The translations under genes were made by a program, and so were the position numbers. A model generated the notes under the pieces. The model did not search any database and was not told where the DNA came from. It was given only the letters and a program-made list of their open reading frames with translations. DNA of 11,218 nt from an uncultured Clostridia bacterium (GTDB taxonomy: Bacteria; Bacillota; Clostridia; Acetivibrionales; CALMWN01), in NCBI GenBank assembly GCA_937873555.1, contig CALMWN010000510.1, forward strand, positions 1-11,218, written 5' to 3'. Positions 1 through 6,868 of this stretch are shown here, in pieces (the first letter of the stretch is position 1; each line of letters starts with the position of its first letter).

Positions 1-180
1 GGAGAACTGTCGCTTGAAGAATCAATCGAGGTTTTCCAGCGCGGAGTTGAGCTCTCCAAGTATTGCAGCAAAAGGCTGGATGAAGTGGAGAGGAAAATAA
101 CCGTTTTAATTGAAAACGAAAAAGGGGAAATCAAGGAAGAAGAGTTTAAAATGGAGGCTGAAAATGGATTTCAAAAATAA
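1..180 (+). CDS. xseB: Exodeoxyribonuclease VII small subunit, 3' end only
   Basis: The frame is open from base 1 and ends at TAA 178-180, giving the last 59 residues; the start lies outside the window. It begins GELSLEESIEVFQRGVELSK and continues with a charged helix (CSKRLDEVERKI), the usual C-terminal half of XseB, a short helical protein that binds XseA to form exonuclease VII. That enzyme degrades single-stranded DNA in the cytoplasm. The tail after the core helix is very Glu/Lys-rich and slightly longer than in many homologues. The last 17 bases overlap the start of ispA, whose ribosome binding site lies inside xseB, so the two are probably co-translated. XseB next to IspA is the standard order in Firmicutes. 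The identification rests on the short helical motif plus gene order. Confidence 0.9.
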   Translation, partial: GELSLEESIEVFQRGVELSKYCSKRLDEVERKITVLIENEKGEIKEEEFKMEAENGFQK

Positions 181-1057
181 AATGAACATCTGGGTAGGGG
201 AAGTCAATAAAGCCCTGGATGCGTTTGTGCCTGAGAAATCAAGTCCTGAAGCAAATATTTACAGGGCTATGAGATATAGCCTTATGGCCGGGGGGAAGAG
301 AATGAGGCCTGTTCTGTCGCTTGCTGTATGCGAGTTACTGGATGGAAGCATGGAGGAGGTTATGCCTTACGCCTGTGCAATTGAAATGATCCATACCTAT
401 TCTCTTATACATGACGACCTTCCGGCGATGGACAATGACGATTACAGGAGGGGAAGACTTACCAGCCACAAGGTTTTCGGAGAGGGGATCGCTGTACTGG
501 CAGGTGATGCGCTGTTGAACCATGCTTTCGAAACCATGATCAATTACACATATTCCAATCCTGGCGGAATTACTGCCAAACTGAAAGCAATGTCAGTAAT
601 CGCAACGGCTTCAGGAGCTAATGGCATGATCGGGGGTCAGGTTGTTGACCTCGAGTCCGAGGACAGGGAAATACAGGCAGAAATACTGCGTTATATGCAC
701 AGATGCAAGACAGGTGCCATGATTAATGCGTCGGTATTATCGGCCGCTATATTATGCAAAGCGGAAAAAAAGGATATTGAAGCCCTTGAGACTTACTCCA
801 ATAATATTGGACTGGCTTTTCAAATAAAGGACGATATTCTGGATATTGAAGGAAATCCGGAAAAATTGGGTAAGAATATAGGGAGTGATATTGATAATAA
901 AAAGACCACCTTCATAACTTTGTACGGCATGGAAGCTTCCAAGCGGATGCTTGCCGAACTGACTGCCGAAGCTATCGATGCCGTAGAAGCCAGATTTGCA
1001 GAAAAAGCAGGCTTTCTGAAATATTTGGCGGAATATCTCCTTAAAAGAGAAAACTGA
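164..1057 (+). CDS. ispA: Farnesyl/geranyl diphosphate synthase (polyprenyl synthetase)
   Basis: This cytoplasmic enzyme condenses dimethylallyl diphosphate with isopentenyl diphosphate to make geranyl and farnesyl diphosphate, the precursors of undecaprenyl carriers and quinones. ATG 164 is chosen because GGAGG at 153-157 lies six bases upstream; a longer in-frame TTG at 110 lies inside xseB and has no such site. The 297-residue product has the family length. It has GKRMRP near 44-49 (diphosphate binding), the first Asp-rich motif DDLPAMD at 84-90, GGQ at 157-159 and the second Asp-rich motif DDILD at 223-227. The two-residue insertion in the first Asp-rich motif is typical of bacterial short-chain (type II) farnesyl synthases. 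The exact chain length of the product cannot be proved by eye. It overlaps xseB by 17 bases and belongs to the same pathway as dxs further downstream. Confidence 0.95.
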   Translation: MDFKNKMNIWVGEVNKALDAFVPEKSSPEANIYRAMRYSLMAGGKRMRPVLSLAVCELLDGSMEEVMPYACAIEMIHTYSLIHDDLPAMDNDDYRRGRLTSHKVFGEGIAVLAGDALLNHAFETMINYTYSNPGGITAKLKAMSVIATASGANGMIGGQVVDLESEDREIQAEILRYMHRCKTGAMINASVLSAAILCKAEKKDIEALETYSNNIGLAFQIKDDILDIEGNPEKLGKNIGSDIDNKKTTFITLYGMEASKRMLAELTAEAIDAVEARFAEKAGFLKYLAEYLLKREN

Positions 1058-1164
1058 CGGCATATTCTTCTTCATTGTTTACGGACGTAGATGATAAGGA
1101 AAAGATAAATATTTATATAGTGCTTTTTAATATATGAGGTTTGTCAAATGGAGCGGATGTAAAA

Positions 1165-1605
1165 GTGGGTTTTTTAACAGCCATTTTAAACAATAAGGCT
1201 ATTGTGATACCAGCCATTTCATGGTTTGTTGCACAATCAATCAAGGTAATAAGTGTTATTGTAAAGGAAGGGAAACTTGACTTTACAAGGTTTGTAGGTT
1301 CCGGTGGAATGCCAAGTTCCCACGCTTCCTTCATTGTATCCCTGGCAACGGTTATAGGCAAGAAGTATGGCTGGGACTCGGGAGAGTTTGCTATTTCCGT
1401 AGCCGTGTCCCTTGTTGTCATGTACGATGCCGCCGGAGTAAGAAGGGCTGCAGGCAACCAGGCAAAAGTACTTAACAGGCTGCTGAACTTCCAACGTGAC
1501 AAGATTCACTTTGATGTGACCTTGAAGGAGCTTCTGGGGCATACTCCTTTTGAGGTAATAATGGGTGCATTGCTTGGAATAGTTCTTGGAATATGGTTTG
1601 GCTGA
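1165..1605 (+). CDS. Divergent PAP2 family (DUF212, YuiD-like) membrane protein
   Basis: This is a small integral membrane protein (146 residues from GTG 1165) of the divergent PAP2 family typified by B. subtilis YuiD, whose substrate is unknown. Visible marks are GSGGMPSSHAS (GGMPSSH about 47-53), matching the PSGH motif of PAP2 phosphatases; YDAAGVRRAAG (about 88-97); and GHTPFEVIMGALLG near the C terminus (His about 126). The last resembles the H-x3-D motif of PAP2 enzymes with Glu in place of Asp. Hydrophobic segments lie near 10-30, 50-66, 74-88 and 128-144. Start choice: TTG 1141 directly abuts its only possible ribosome site. GTG 1165 has GGAG at 1150-1153, eleven bases away, and gives the short N terminus seen in homologues. 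Its position between ispA and dxs suggests, but does not prove, a role on isoprenoid phosphates. Confidence 0.85.
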   Translation: MGFLTAILNNKAIVIPAISWFVAQSIKVISVIVKEGKLDFTRFVGSGGMPSSHASFIVSLATVIGKKYGWDSGEFAISVAVSLVVMYDAAGVRRAAGNQAKVLNRLLNFQRDKIHFDVTLKELLGHTPFEVIMGALLGIVLGIWFG

Positions 1606-1737
1606 TGTTATATATGTAAAATTACGGAAAAACGATTAAATGAATAATCGGGCTATGCTAAATAAGTATTGCAACGCTATTATGATTTAGATATTAAAAC
1701 TGAAGTTTTTAAGCAGATTTCAAGCCCAGGCCATTCT

Positions 1738-1765
1738 TTTATACTTATCATGTTTGTGCTATAAT
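1738..1765 (+). promoter_or_regulatory. Extended -10 sigma-A promoter for OLE RNA
   Basis: A perfect TATAAT stands at 1760-1765, preceded by TGC at 1757-1759, which makes an extended -10 element. The best -35 candidate is TTTATA at 1738-1743 (four of six matches to TTGACA), with a 16-base spacer. Transcription would start around 1772, some 75 bases before the structured RNA begins, so a processed or unstructured 5' leader is expected. It is the best promoter match in the gap before the RNA. Known OLE RNAs can also be co-transcribed with neighbouring genes. Confidence 0.5.
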
Positions 1766-1792
1766 TTTAATTCGATTGCTATATATTATGTG

Positions 1793-1808
1793 AAAATGAT
1801 TTCATTTT
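1793..1808. repeat. AT-rich inverted repeat, possible operator
   Basis: AAAATGA at 1793-1799 and TCATTTT at 1802-1808 are perfect inverted arms separated by TT. The repeat lies 20-35 bases downstream of the predicted start at about 1772 and before the OLE RNA core, a position where a bound repressor could block transcription. The shape loosely recalls Fur-family boxes, but the centre spacing and arms do not match a consensus closely, so no regulator is named. Confidence 0.35.
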
Positions 1809-1844
1809 GATTAATGCAATTTAGAACATTTTTGCTGATAAAGC

Positions 1845-2465
1845 ATGGTGGTGCAGTATTCTAGTCAGTACTGCCGATTCTGAAGACGGGCCTAAAAATC
1901 CGTTTAAGGGCACATCGATGAAGTTCCTTGTGTCGGCTTGCTACGCCCAGTGGTGGGCTGATGCTGGGAGTTAAGGTTTAGGGGCGATCTGCAATGGCAT
2001 GCAGGCGTTGACCCCTCTACCGTGGAGACCCTACCTTTTGGGAGAAAGCCATAGGTGTTGGAACAGTATTTCGACATTTACGGCACTTTAACCACGAGAA
2101 GGGATTAAACCTGTTAGGCGGTATCAATGATGCTGTGAACAGAGTAGCCTGCCTTGAGTGAAACTGGTGGATAGCGGATCAGATGCTGATGTATTGGCCG
2201 ATACATATGCATTATCGCTGCTTGAAACCACTTTTGCAAAAGAGGCTAGGAATCGGACAGACTGCAGGGGAAAACCCCTAGACTGTTCTGTTAAGAGGTA
2301 TATTGGGGATTACAGTGTGGACTAAGTGGTAATCAGGCCTCATATGCGGTAACGCAGTGACGGAGAATTTCATGGGAAACCGCTGATTTGGCGACATTTC
2401 AGTATGCTCCGGGGAAAACCTGCCTGACCTAAGCCGCAAAATTTACTCAATATATCACCACCTGT
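1845..2465 (+). ncRNA. ole: OLE RNA (ornate, large, extremophilic RNA)
   Basis: This is a large structured non-coding RNA of about 615 nt. It has no gene-length open frame and is clearly more G+C-rich than its AT-rich flanks. Visible helices include: GCAGTATT/AGTACTGC (1853-1860 with 1867-1874); GCCCA/TGGGC (1945-1949/1954-1958); nested AAGGT/ACCTT, AGGGG/CCCCT and CTGCA/TGCAG between 1973 and 2037; nested AGCG/CGCT, ATGC/GCAT and TGTAT/ATACA (2173-2219); GGACAG/CTGTTC enclosing AGGGG-AAAA-CCCCT (2255-2288); and a GTAA tetraloop on TGCG/CGCA (2345-2356). The ends themselves pair (1847-1853 with 2456-2462). Published OLE RNAs are about 610 nt, occur in extremophilic and anaerobic Firmicutes, lie among isoprenoid genes and directly precede the gene of their membrane partner OapA; all four hold here. 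OLE RNA assembles on the membrane with Oap proteins and has been linked to tolerance of alcohol, cold and magnesium stress. The family is called from size, structure and context, not from a covariance-model search, and the ends are approximate. Confidence 0.88.
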
Positions 2466-2470
2466 TTTTA
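2456..2470 (+). terminator. OLE 3' end, terminator-like (long-range stem plus T-run)
   Basis: CACCACC at 2456-2462 is followed at once by TGTTTTT (2463-2469). No local hairpin partner exists. The complementary GGTGGTG lies at 1847-1853, the 5' end of the RNA. The closing helix plus T-run would mark the mature 3' end and could act as a weak terminator or a processing site. Read-through into oapA is likely, as no convincing promoter lies between. Confidence 0.4.
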
Positions 2471-2565
2471 TTATAATGAATATTCTTCAATAATTGATGA
2501 GCGGGAATAACAATACTGCTATTTTTTAAAATGAAATTAACCGGAAAACGGAGGAACTAATATTA

Positions 2566-3207
2566 ATGGATGATAATCAAAAGCATCCAGTTGATGATAA
2601 AAGAATCAAATTCAGATCCAACCTGCTAAGCTCAAGGAAGGAATCAATCCGTTGGATTATAATCATTACCATTCTCTCGTTGTTACTGTCAGCAACACTG
2701 TCTTTTGTTTCAACAAATATAATGGAAAATTCAAATATATTTTTCGCATGTGTCGTGGTTCTGGTTATAATTATTGTCAGTATTCTGTTTGATATTGTGG
2801 GTACTGCTGTTACTTCCGCTGATGAAACGCCTTTTCATGCCATGGCCTCAAGAAAGATGTACGCGGCTAGACAGGCTATAAGACTGATCAGGAACGCTGA
2901 TAAGGTCTCAAACTTTTGTAATGACGTTGTGGGAGACATATGCGGTGTAATAAGCGGTACAGCCAGTGCCTATATCATAATCAGGATCCTTGGAAACGGA
3001 GTTAATGTTGAAACCTCCATTGAAGGGCTTGTTATAAGCGGTCTCGTAGCTTCTATGACTGTTGGTGGAAAAGCCATCGGAAAGACCATTGCAATAAGCC
3101 ACAGTAATTATATAATATATAAGGTAGCAGTTATAATTAAATTTTTCGTTGGAAGAATAAGCACTAATGGAGAAAAAAAGAAAAGACAAAGGAGAGACAA
3201 GGGCTAG
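2566..3207 (+). CDS. oapA: OLE-associated membrane protein OapA
   Basis: OapA is the integral membrane protein that binds OLE RNA and anchors it to the cytoplasmic membrane. The product has 213 residues, starting at ATG 2566 with GGAGGA at 2550-2555. It has a basic, soluble N terminus (1-28), membrane segments near 29-49, 57-79, 122-142 and 152-170, a further hydrophobic stretch near 183-196, and a very basic tail (KKKRQRR about 204-210) suited to RNA contact. The loop after the second segment (TSADETPFHAMASRK, about 83-97) and the stretch GGKAIGKTIAISHSNY (167-182) recall the DUF21 membrane domain of CNNM/CorB magnesium transporters; the CBS domains of that family are absent. The stop codon TAG shares its last base with the GTG start of dxs, so the two are translationally coupled. 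The assignment depends on position just after OLE RNA plus size and topology; if that RNA call failed, this would be an unnamed membrane protein. Confidence 0.85.
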   Translation: MDDNQKHPVDDKRIKFRSNLLSSRKESIRWIIIITILSLLLSATLSFVSTNIMENSNIFFACVVVLVIIIVSILFDIVGTAVTSADETPFHAMASRKMYAARQAIRLIRNADKVSNFCNDVVGDICGVISGTASAYIIIRILGNGVNVETSIEGLVISGLVASMTVGGKAIGKTIAISHSNYIIYKVAVIIKFFVGRISTNGEKKKRQRRDKG

Positions 3208-5078
3208 TGGGGAGTATTTTAGAGAGAGTTAATACACCGGATGATTTAAAGCAGCTGGATGAAAGTCAGATAGAAGTTCTAGCAGATGAGATCCGCGAAT
3301 TCCTTGTAGAAAAGGTATCTGAAACAGGAGGACATATTGCCTCAAACCTTGGTGTAGTAGAGCTTACACTTGCCCTCCATAGAGTTTTCAGCACTCCTGT
3401 TGATAAAATAATCTGGGATGTAGGTCATCAATCTTATGTTCATAAGATCCTTACAGGCAGAAAAAGCCTGATTGGCACTTTGCGCCAGCTGGACGGGATA
3501 TCGGGGTTTCCAAAAGTTAATGAGAGTATACATGACTGCTTCAATACGGGACACAGCAGCACTTCAATATCTGCTGCCCTTGGCATGGCAAAAGCGCGTG
3601 ATATAAAAAAAGAAAATTATTCTGTTGTTGCGGTGATCGGTGACGGTGCATTGACCGGAGGAATGGCATTTGAAGCCCTGAACGATGCCGGCAGGTCTCC
3701 GAACAATCTTATCGTAATTCTGAATGATAATGAAATGTCCATTGCAAAAAATGTGGGCGGATTGTCAAAATACCTTAACAAATTGAGAACACAGCCCATA
3801 TATTTCAAAGCAAAGGAAGATATAGACATTATCCTGAACAAGATACCCGCCATAGGGAAAAGCGCTGTTAAGATGCTAAGCAGGGTAAAGGGTTCAATAA
3901 AATATATGATAATGCCCGGTGTGCTTTTTGAAGAACTTGGATTTAAGTATATCGGACCTATAAACGGACACGACAACCAGGAATTGTATAATGTCCTGAC
4001 CAGGGCAAAGCTTTTGAAGGGTCCTGTACTGATCCATGTATGTACCCAAAAGGGAAAGGGGTATACGCATGCTGAAGAGAAACCCCACCTCTTCCACGGA
4101 ATAGCTCCGTTTGAGGTTGGAACCGGGGAACTGAAAGTCAATAATGGGCCTGGATATTCCGGTATTTTTGGAGGAGAGCTTGTAAGAATAGCTGAAAAAG
4201 ACGATAATATAGTAGCAATTACAGCAGCGATGACACAGGGGACAGGACTGGAGGAATTCTCCAGACGTTTTCCCAACCGATTCTTTGATGTGGGGATAGC
4301 AGAGCAGCATGCCGTGACTTTCGCTGCAGGTCTGGCGCAAAGCGGCCTCAAGCCGGTGGTTGCCATATATTCGACCTTCCTTCAGCGGGCATATGATCAG
4401 ATCCTGCACGATGTAGCACTTCAAAATCTACACGTTGTTTTTGCCATAGACAGGGCCGGTGTTGTGGGTGAGGATGGTGAAACGCACCAGGGACTTTACG
4501 ACCTGTCGTTTCTTGGACACATACCTAACATGACTATAATGGCTCCAAGTGATTACAACGAGCTTTCGCAGATGCTGAAATATGCATTGGCGGAGCACTG
4601 TGGGCCGGTTGCTATAAGGTATCCGAGAGGTGCGGGAAAGGACAGCATTATGGAAAGCCAGCCTGTAAGGTATGGTCGAGCCGTCAGAATAAGAGAAGGT
4701 AATGATATCACAATCCTTTCGATGGGGAATATGCTGGAAACAGCCTTAAAGACTGCTTTTGAACTGCAAAAGCTGGGAATATCATCCGATGTTATAAATG
4801 CCAGGTTTTTAAAACCGATTGATGAAAAGCTGATTCTGGGTTCGGCTGTAAAAACAAAAAAAGTGATTACTATAGAAGATAACACTATTGTTGGCGGGTT
4901 TGGAGCGTATGTCCTGGAGGTAATGAATCAGAAGGGCATAAATGTTAAGACAAAAATATTCGGATTTCCGGATATTCCTGTGATTCATGGATCAAAGAAC
5001 CAGCTTTATGCTAAATACGGGCTGGATGTCGGGACAATAGTCTCAGAGGCTATGAAAATGTGGAAAAACCGTATTTGA
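3207..5078 (+). CDS. dxs: 1-deoxy-D-xylulose-5-phosphate synthase
   Basis: This thiamine-diphosphate enzyme joins pyruvate and glyceraldehyde 3-phosphate to make deoxyxylulose phosphate, the entry step of the MEP isoprenoid pathway and a source for thiamine and pyridoxal. The 623-residue chain has full family length. Visible motifs are DVGHQSYVHK (His about 74), the thiamine-diphosphate GDG-to-NDN motif (GDGALTGG at 145-152, NDNEMSIAKN at 173-182), EELGFKYIGPINGHD (242-256), the catalytic GIAEQHA (Glu about 366), RAGVVGEDGETHQG (His about 427) and the C-terminal HGSKNQLYAKYG. The GTG start at 3207 overlaps the oapA stop by one base (TAGTG), with GGAG at 3191-3194 as a somewhat distant ribosome site; re-initiation after oapA is likely. 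tlyA follows 15 bases downstream. No frameshift or lost catalytic residue is seen. Confidence 0.98.
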   Translation: MGSILERVNTPDDLKQLDESQIEVLADEIREFLVEKVSETGGHIASNLGVVELTLALHRVFSTPVDKIIWDVGHQSYVHKILTGRKSLIGTLRQLDGISGFPKVNESIHDCFNTGHSSTSISAALGMAKARDIKKENYSVVAVIGDGALTGGMAFEALNDAGRSPNNLIVILNDNEMSIAKNVGGLSKYLNKLRTQPIYFKAKEDIDIILNKIPAIGKSAVKMLSRVKGSIKYMIMPGVLFEELGFKYIGPINGHDNQELYNVLTRAKLLKGPVLIHVCTQKGKGYTHAEEKPHLFHGIAPFEVGTGELKVNNGPGYSGIFGGELVRIAEKDDNIVAITAAMTQGTGLEEFSRRFPNRFFDVGIAEQHAVTFAAGLAQSGLKPVVAIYSTFLQRAYDQILHDVALQNLHVVFAIDRAGVVGEDGETHQGLYDLSFLGHIPNMTIMAPSDYNELSQMLKYALAEHCGPVAIRYPRGAGKDSIMESQPVRYGRAVRIREGNDITILSMGNMLETALKTAFELQKLGISSDVINARFLKPIDEKLILGSAVKTKKVITIEDNTIVGGFGAYVLEVMNQKGINVKTKIFGFPDIPVIHGSKNQLYAKYGLDVGTIVSEAMKMWKNRI

Positions 5079-5093
5079 TATTGGAGGCTTGTT

Positions 5094-5903
5094 TTGGAAA
5101 AGGAAAGATTGGATGTTATTCTTGCAAAAAGAGGGTACTTTCAAAGCCGGGAAAGGGCCAAAGGTGCCATTATGGCAGGTATTGTATATGTGGACAGCGA
5201 AAGACAGGACAAGCCCGGTACTAAACTTCCTGGGGATTGTATCGTTGAAATCAGGGAAAATATAAATCCCTATGTGAGCAGAGGAGGACTTAAGCTTGAA
5301 AAGGCGATAAAATCCTTTAATCTTTCATTGGAAGGAAAAATCGCAATTGATATTGGCGCTTCCACCGGAGGCTTCACTGATTGCATGCTTAAGAATGGTG
5401 CGGCAAGGGTATATGCTATTGATGTGGGATACGGGCAGCTGGCATGGGGACTTAGAAACGACGAACGTGTCGTGTGCATGGAACGTACAAACATACGGTA
5501 CGTTAATCCTGAGGATTTTGAAACTTTGGCGGATTTTGCATCGATAGACGTATCCTTTATTTCACTAAAAAAGGTGCTTCCCGTGACAATGAAACTGCTG
5601 AATGAAAAAGGCGAAGTAGTATGTCTTATAAAGCCGCAGTTTGAAGCCGGAAGGGATAAGGTAGGGAAACACGGCGTTGTGAGGGAACCTGAGGTTCACC
5701 GGTCTGTCATAGAGGAGATAACATCCTTCTCGGTTGATGCGGGTTTTCATATAAAAGGTTTGACCTATTCTCCCATAAAAGGACCTGAAGGGAATATAGA
5801 ATATCTGCTTTATCTGTCAAAAGATGAGGTTGTGGCTGCAGACCAACAATTAAATGAGAAAATAAACAGGGTAGTTGAGGATTCACATAATATGCAGGTT
5901 TGA
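5094..5903 (+). CDS. tlyA: TlyA family rRNA (cytidine-2'-O)-methyltransferase
   Basis: This is an S4-domain RNA-binding protein fused to an FtsJ/RrmJ-type methyltransferase. TlyA proteins methylate the ribose of cytidines in 23S rRNA and, in some species, 16S rRNA; older databases call them hemolysins, and the B. subtilis form is YqxC. The S4 domain covers about residues 3-60 (RLDVILAKRGYFQSRERAK), and the S-adenosylmethionine loop is DIGASTGGFTD (86-96). The expected K-D-K-E catalytic set is visible as Lys67, Asp152, Lys180 (LIKPQFEAG) and Glu236. Length is 269 residues, close to the longer TlyA type, but target specificity cannot be read from this. The start is TTG 5094, supported by GGAGG at 5083-5087 with a six-base spacer. 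It lies between dxs and nadK, its standard Firmicute position. Confidence 0.93.
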   Translation: MEKERLDVILAKRGYFQSRERAKGAIMAGIVYVDSERQDKPGTKLPGDCIVEIRENINPYVSRGGLKLEKAIKSFNLSLEGKIAIDIGASTGGFTDCMLKNGAARVYAIDVGYGQLAWGLRNDERVVCMERTNIRYVNPEDFETLADFASIDVSFISLKKVLPVTMKLLNEKGEVVCLIKPQFEAGRDKVGKHGVVREPEVHRSVIEEITSFSVDAGFHIKGLTYSPIKGPEGNIEYLLYLSKDEVVAADQQLNEKINRVVEDSHNMQV

Positions 5904-5929
5904 ATTGCAAATGAAATAAGAATTAATGT

Positions 5930-5957
5930 TTTTCAAATTATGTGATATGATTATATT
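5930..5957 (+). promoter_or_regulatory. Weak candidate promoter before nadK
   Basis: The 86-base gap between tlyA and nadK is very AT-rich and holds TTTTCA (5930-5935) and TATATT (5952-5957) with a 16-base spacer. Both hexamers are imperfect, and in such AT-rich DNA matches of this quality arise by chance. It could supply an internal promoter for nadK-argR-recN, but read-through from dxs-tlyA is equally likely because no terminator separates them. Confidence 0.25.
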
Positions 5958-5989
5958 GTGCAGGATAACAAAAATAAACGAGGTTGACA

Positions 5990-6868
5990 ATGAATATTGG
6001 TGTTATTTCCAACAATGACAAGGATAGGGATTTCAGATATACAGGCATCCTTATCGGCAGCATAATAAAAAAGGGTGGAACCGCGCTATTCTCGGATGAA
6101 ATCAGTGAAGGCCTCAAATTCAAGAAAAACAATGTCAGTGAGATGGATGTTTTCAATAATTCCGATATTATAATCTGCATCGGAGGCGATGGCACCTTTC
6201 TGCAGGTTGCACGGGAAGTATATGACAAAGGCATACCCTTGCTGGGCATTAACCTGGGAAACCTCGGCTTTCTGACGGAAATCGATAAAAATGACATTGA
6301 TGCTGCCGTAGAAAAGATTTTGAGCAATAAATTCGATGTTGAAGAAAGAATGATGCTGGAGGTTACGGTTACCAGCAGAAAGAACAGGATAATAAACGAT
6401 ATTGCATTAAACGATGTGGTAATTTCAAGGGCTTCACTTTCAAGGATACTGCATCTGAAAACATATATAAACGATTCCTACATAGACTCTTTCCCCGGGG
6501 ACGGTCTGATTGTTTCCAGTCCGACCGGTTCCACTGCCTATTCCCTTTCAGCAGGAGGTCCGATAGTTGAGCCTGACACCGAGCTTATAATTGTAACCCC
6601 CATATGTCCTCATATACTGTATTCAAGATCATATATAACAACTGCGAACCGCATTGTAAAAGTAACCCTTGATGAGAGCTATTCCCATGAAGCCATGATA
6701 ACGGTAGACGGGCAAAGGGGATATGCAATACTGGGCGGTGACGTGGTAGAGATCAGAAAAGCCTCGCAATCTGTGAAAATAATAAGGGTAAACCCCAGGA
6801 ATTTTTTCAATGTCCTTCACACAAAAATATTCGAAAGAGGAGAGGGCTTAAGAAAAAATGAAATATAG
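5990..6868 (+). CDS. nadK: NAD kinase
   Basis: This cytoplasmic enzyme phosphorylates NAD to NADP and is the only route to NADP in most bacteria. The 292-residue product has IGGDGTFLQVA (the catalytic GGDGT about 65-69), GINLGNLGFLTEI (86-98), ALNDVVISRASLSR with the conserved Asn-Asp pair at 141-142, and the glycine-rich PTGSTAYSLSAGGPIV at 178-193, followed by TPICPH. ATG 5990 is chosen because GAGGT at 5980-5984 is five bases upstream; an in-frame TTG at 5984 would lie on that site. The end overlaps argR by 11 bases, so the two are co-translated. The tlyA-nadK-argR-recN order is conserved in spore-forming Firmicutes. NADPH made from its product is used by the MEP pathway that dxs opens. 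Confidence 0.95.
   Translation: MNIGVISNNDKDRDFRYTGILIGSIIKKGGTALFSDEISEGLKFKKNNVSEMDVFNNSDIIICIGGDGTFLQVAREVYDKGIPLLGINLGNLGFLTEIDKNDIDAAVEKILSNKFDVEERMMLEVTVTSRKNRIINDIALNDVVISRASLSRILHLKTYINDSYIDSFPGDGLIVSSPTGSTAYSLSAGGPIVEPDTELIIVTPICPHILYSRSYITTANRIVKVTLDESYSHEAMITVDGQRGYAILGGDVVEIRKASQSVKIIRVNPRNFFNVLHTKIFERGEGLRKNEI

Larger units (their letters stand above)
1606..1844 (+). other. AT-rich leader between the PAP2-like gene and OLE RNA
   Basis: There is no open frame of gene length here on either strand. The region is strongly AT-rich. It contains a weak 6-bp hairpin (CGATTA 1633-1638 with TAATCG 1645-1650) without a following T-run, so it is not a convincing terminator for the upstream genes. 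It also contains the extended -10 promoter near 1757-1765 and the inverted repeat at 1793-1808, both described separately. Whether the OLE transcript starts here or is partly read through from ispA cannot be decided from sequence. Confidence 0.6.

Noticed and set aside
110..163. Upstream TTG extension of ispA (18 extra residues, very Lys-rich).
   Set aside because: It is the xseB coding region read in another frame. ATG 164 has a strong ribosome site and matches the family N terminus.
2070..2076. TTCGACA, a perfect reverse-strand 0A box inside the OLE region.
   Set aside because: It lies inside the structured RNA, far from any promoter, and a 7-base match is expected by chance in 11 kb.
1606..2565. 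T-box, large riboswitch, group II intron or insertion sequence as explanation of the gene-free block.
   Set aside because: There is no T-box motif, no reverse transcriptase or transposase frame, and no terminal repeats with target duplication. Size and position before a membrane protein gene fit OLE RNA better.
3617..4366. Long minus-strand open frame (249 codons) inside dxs.
   Set aside because: It lies wholly opposite a full-length, motif-complete dxs, has no ribosome site or recognisable domain, and is a codon-bias shadow.
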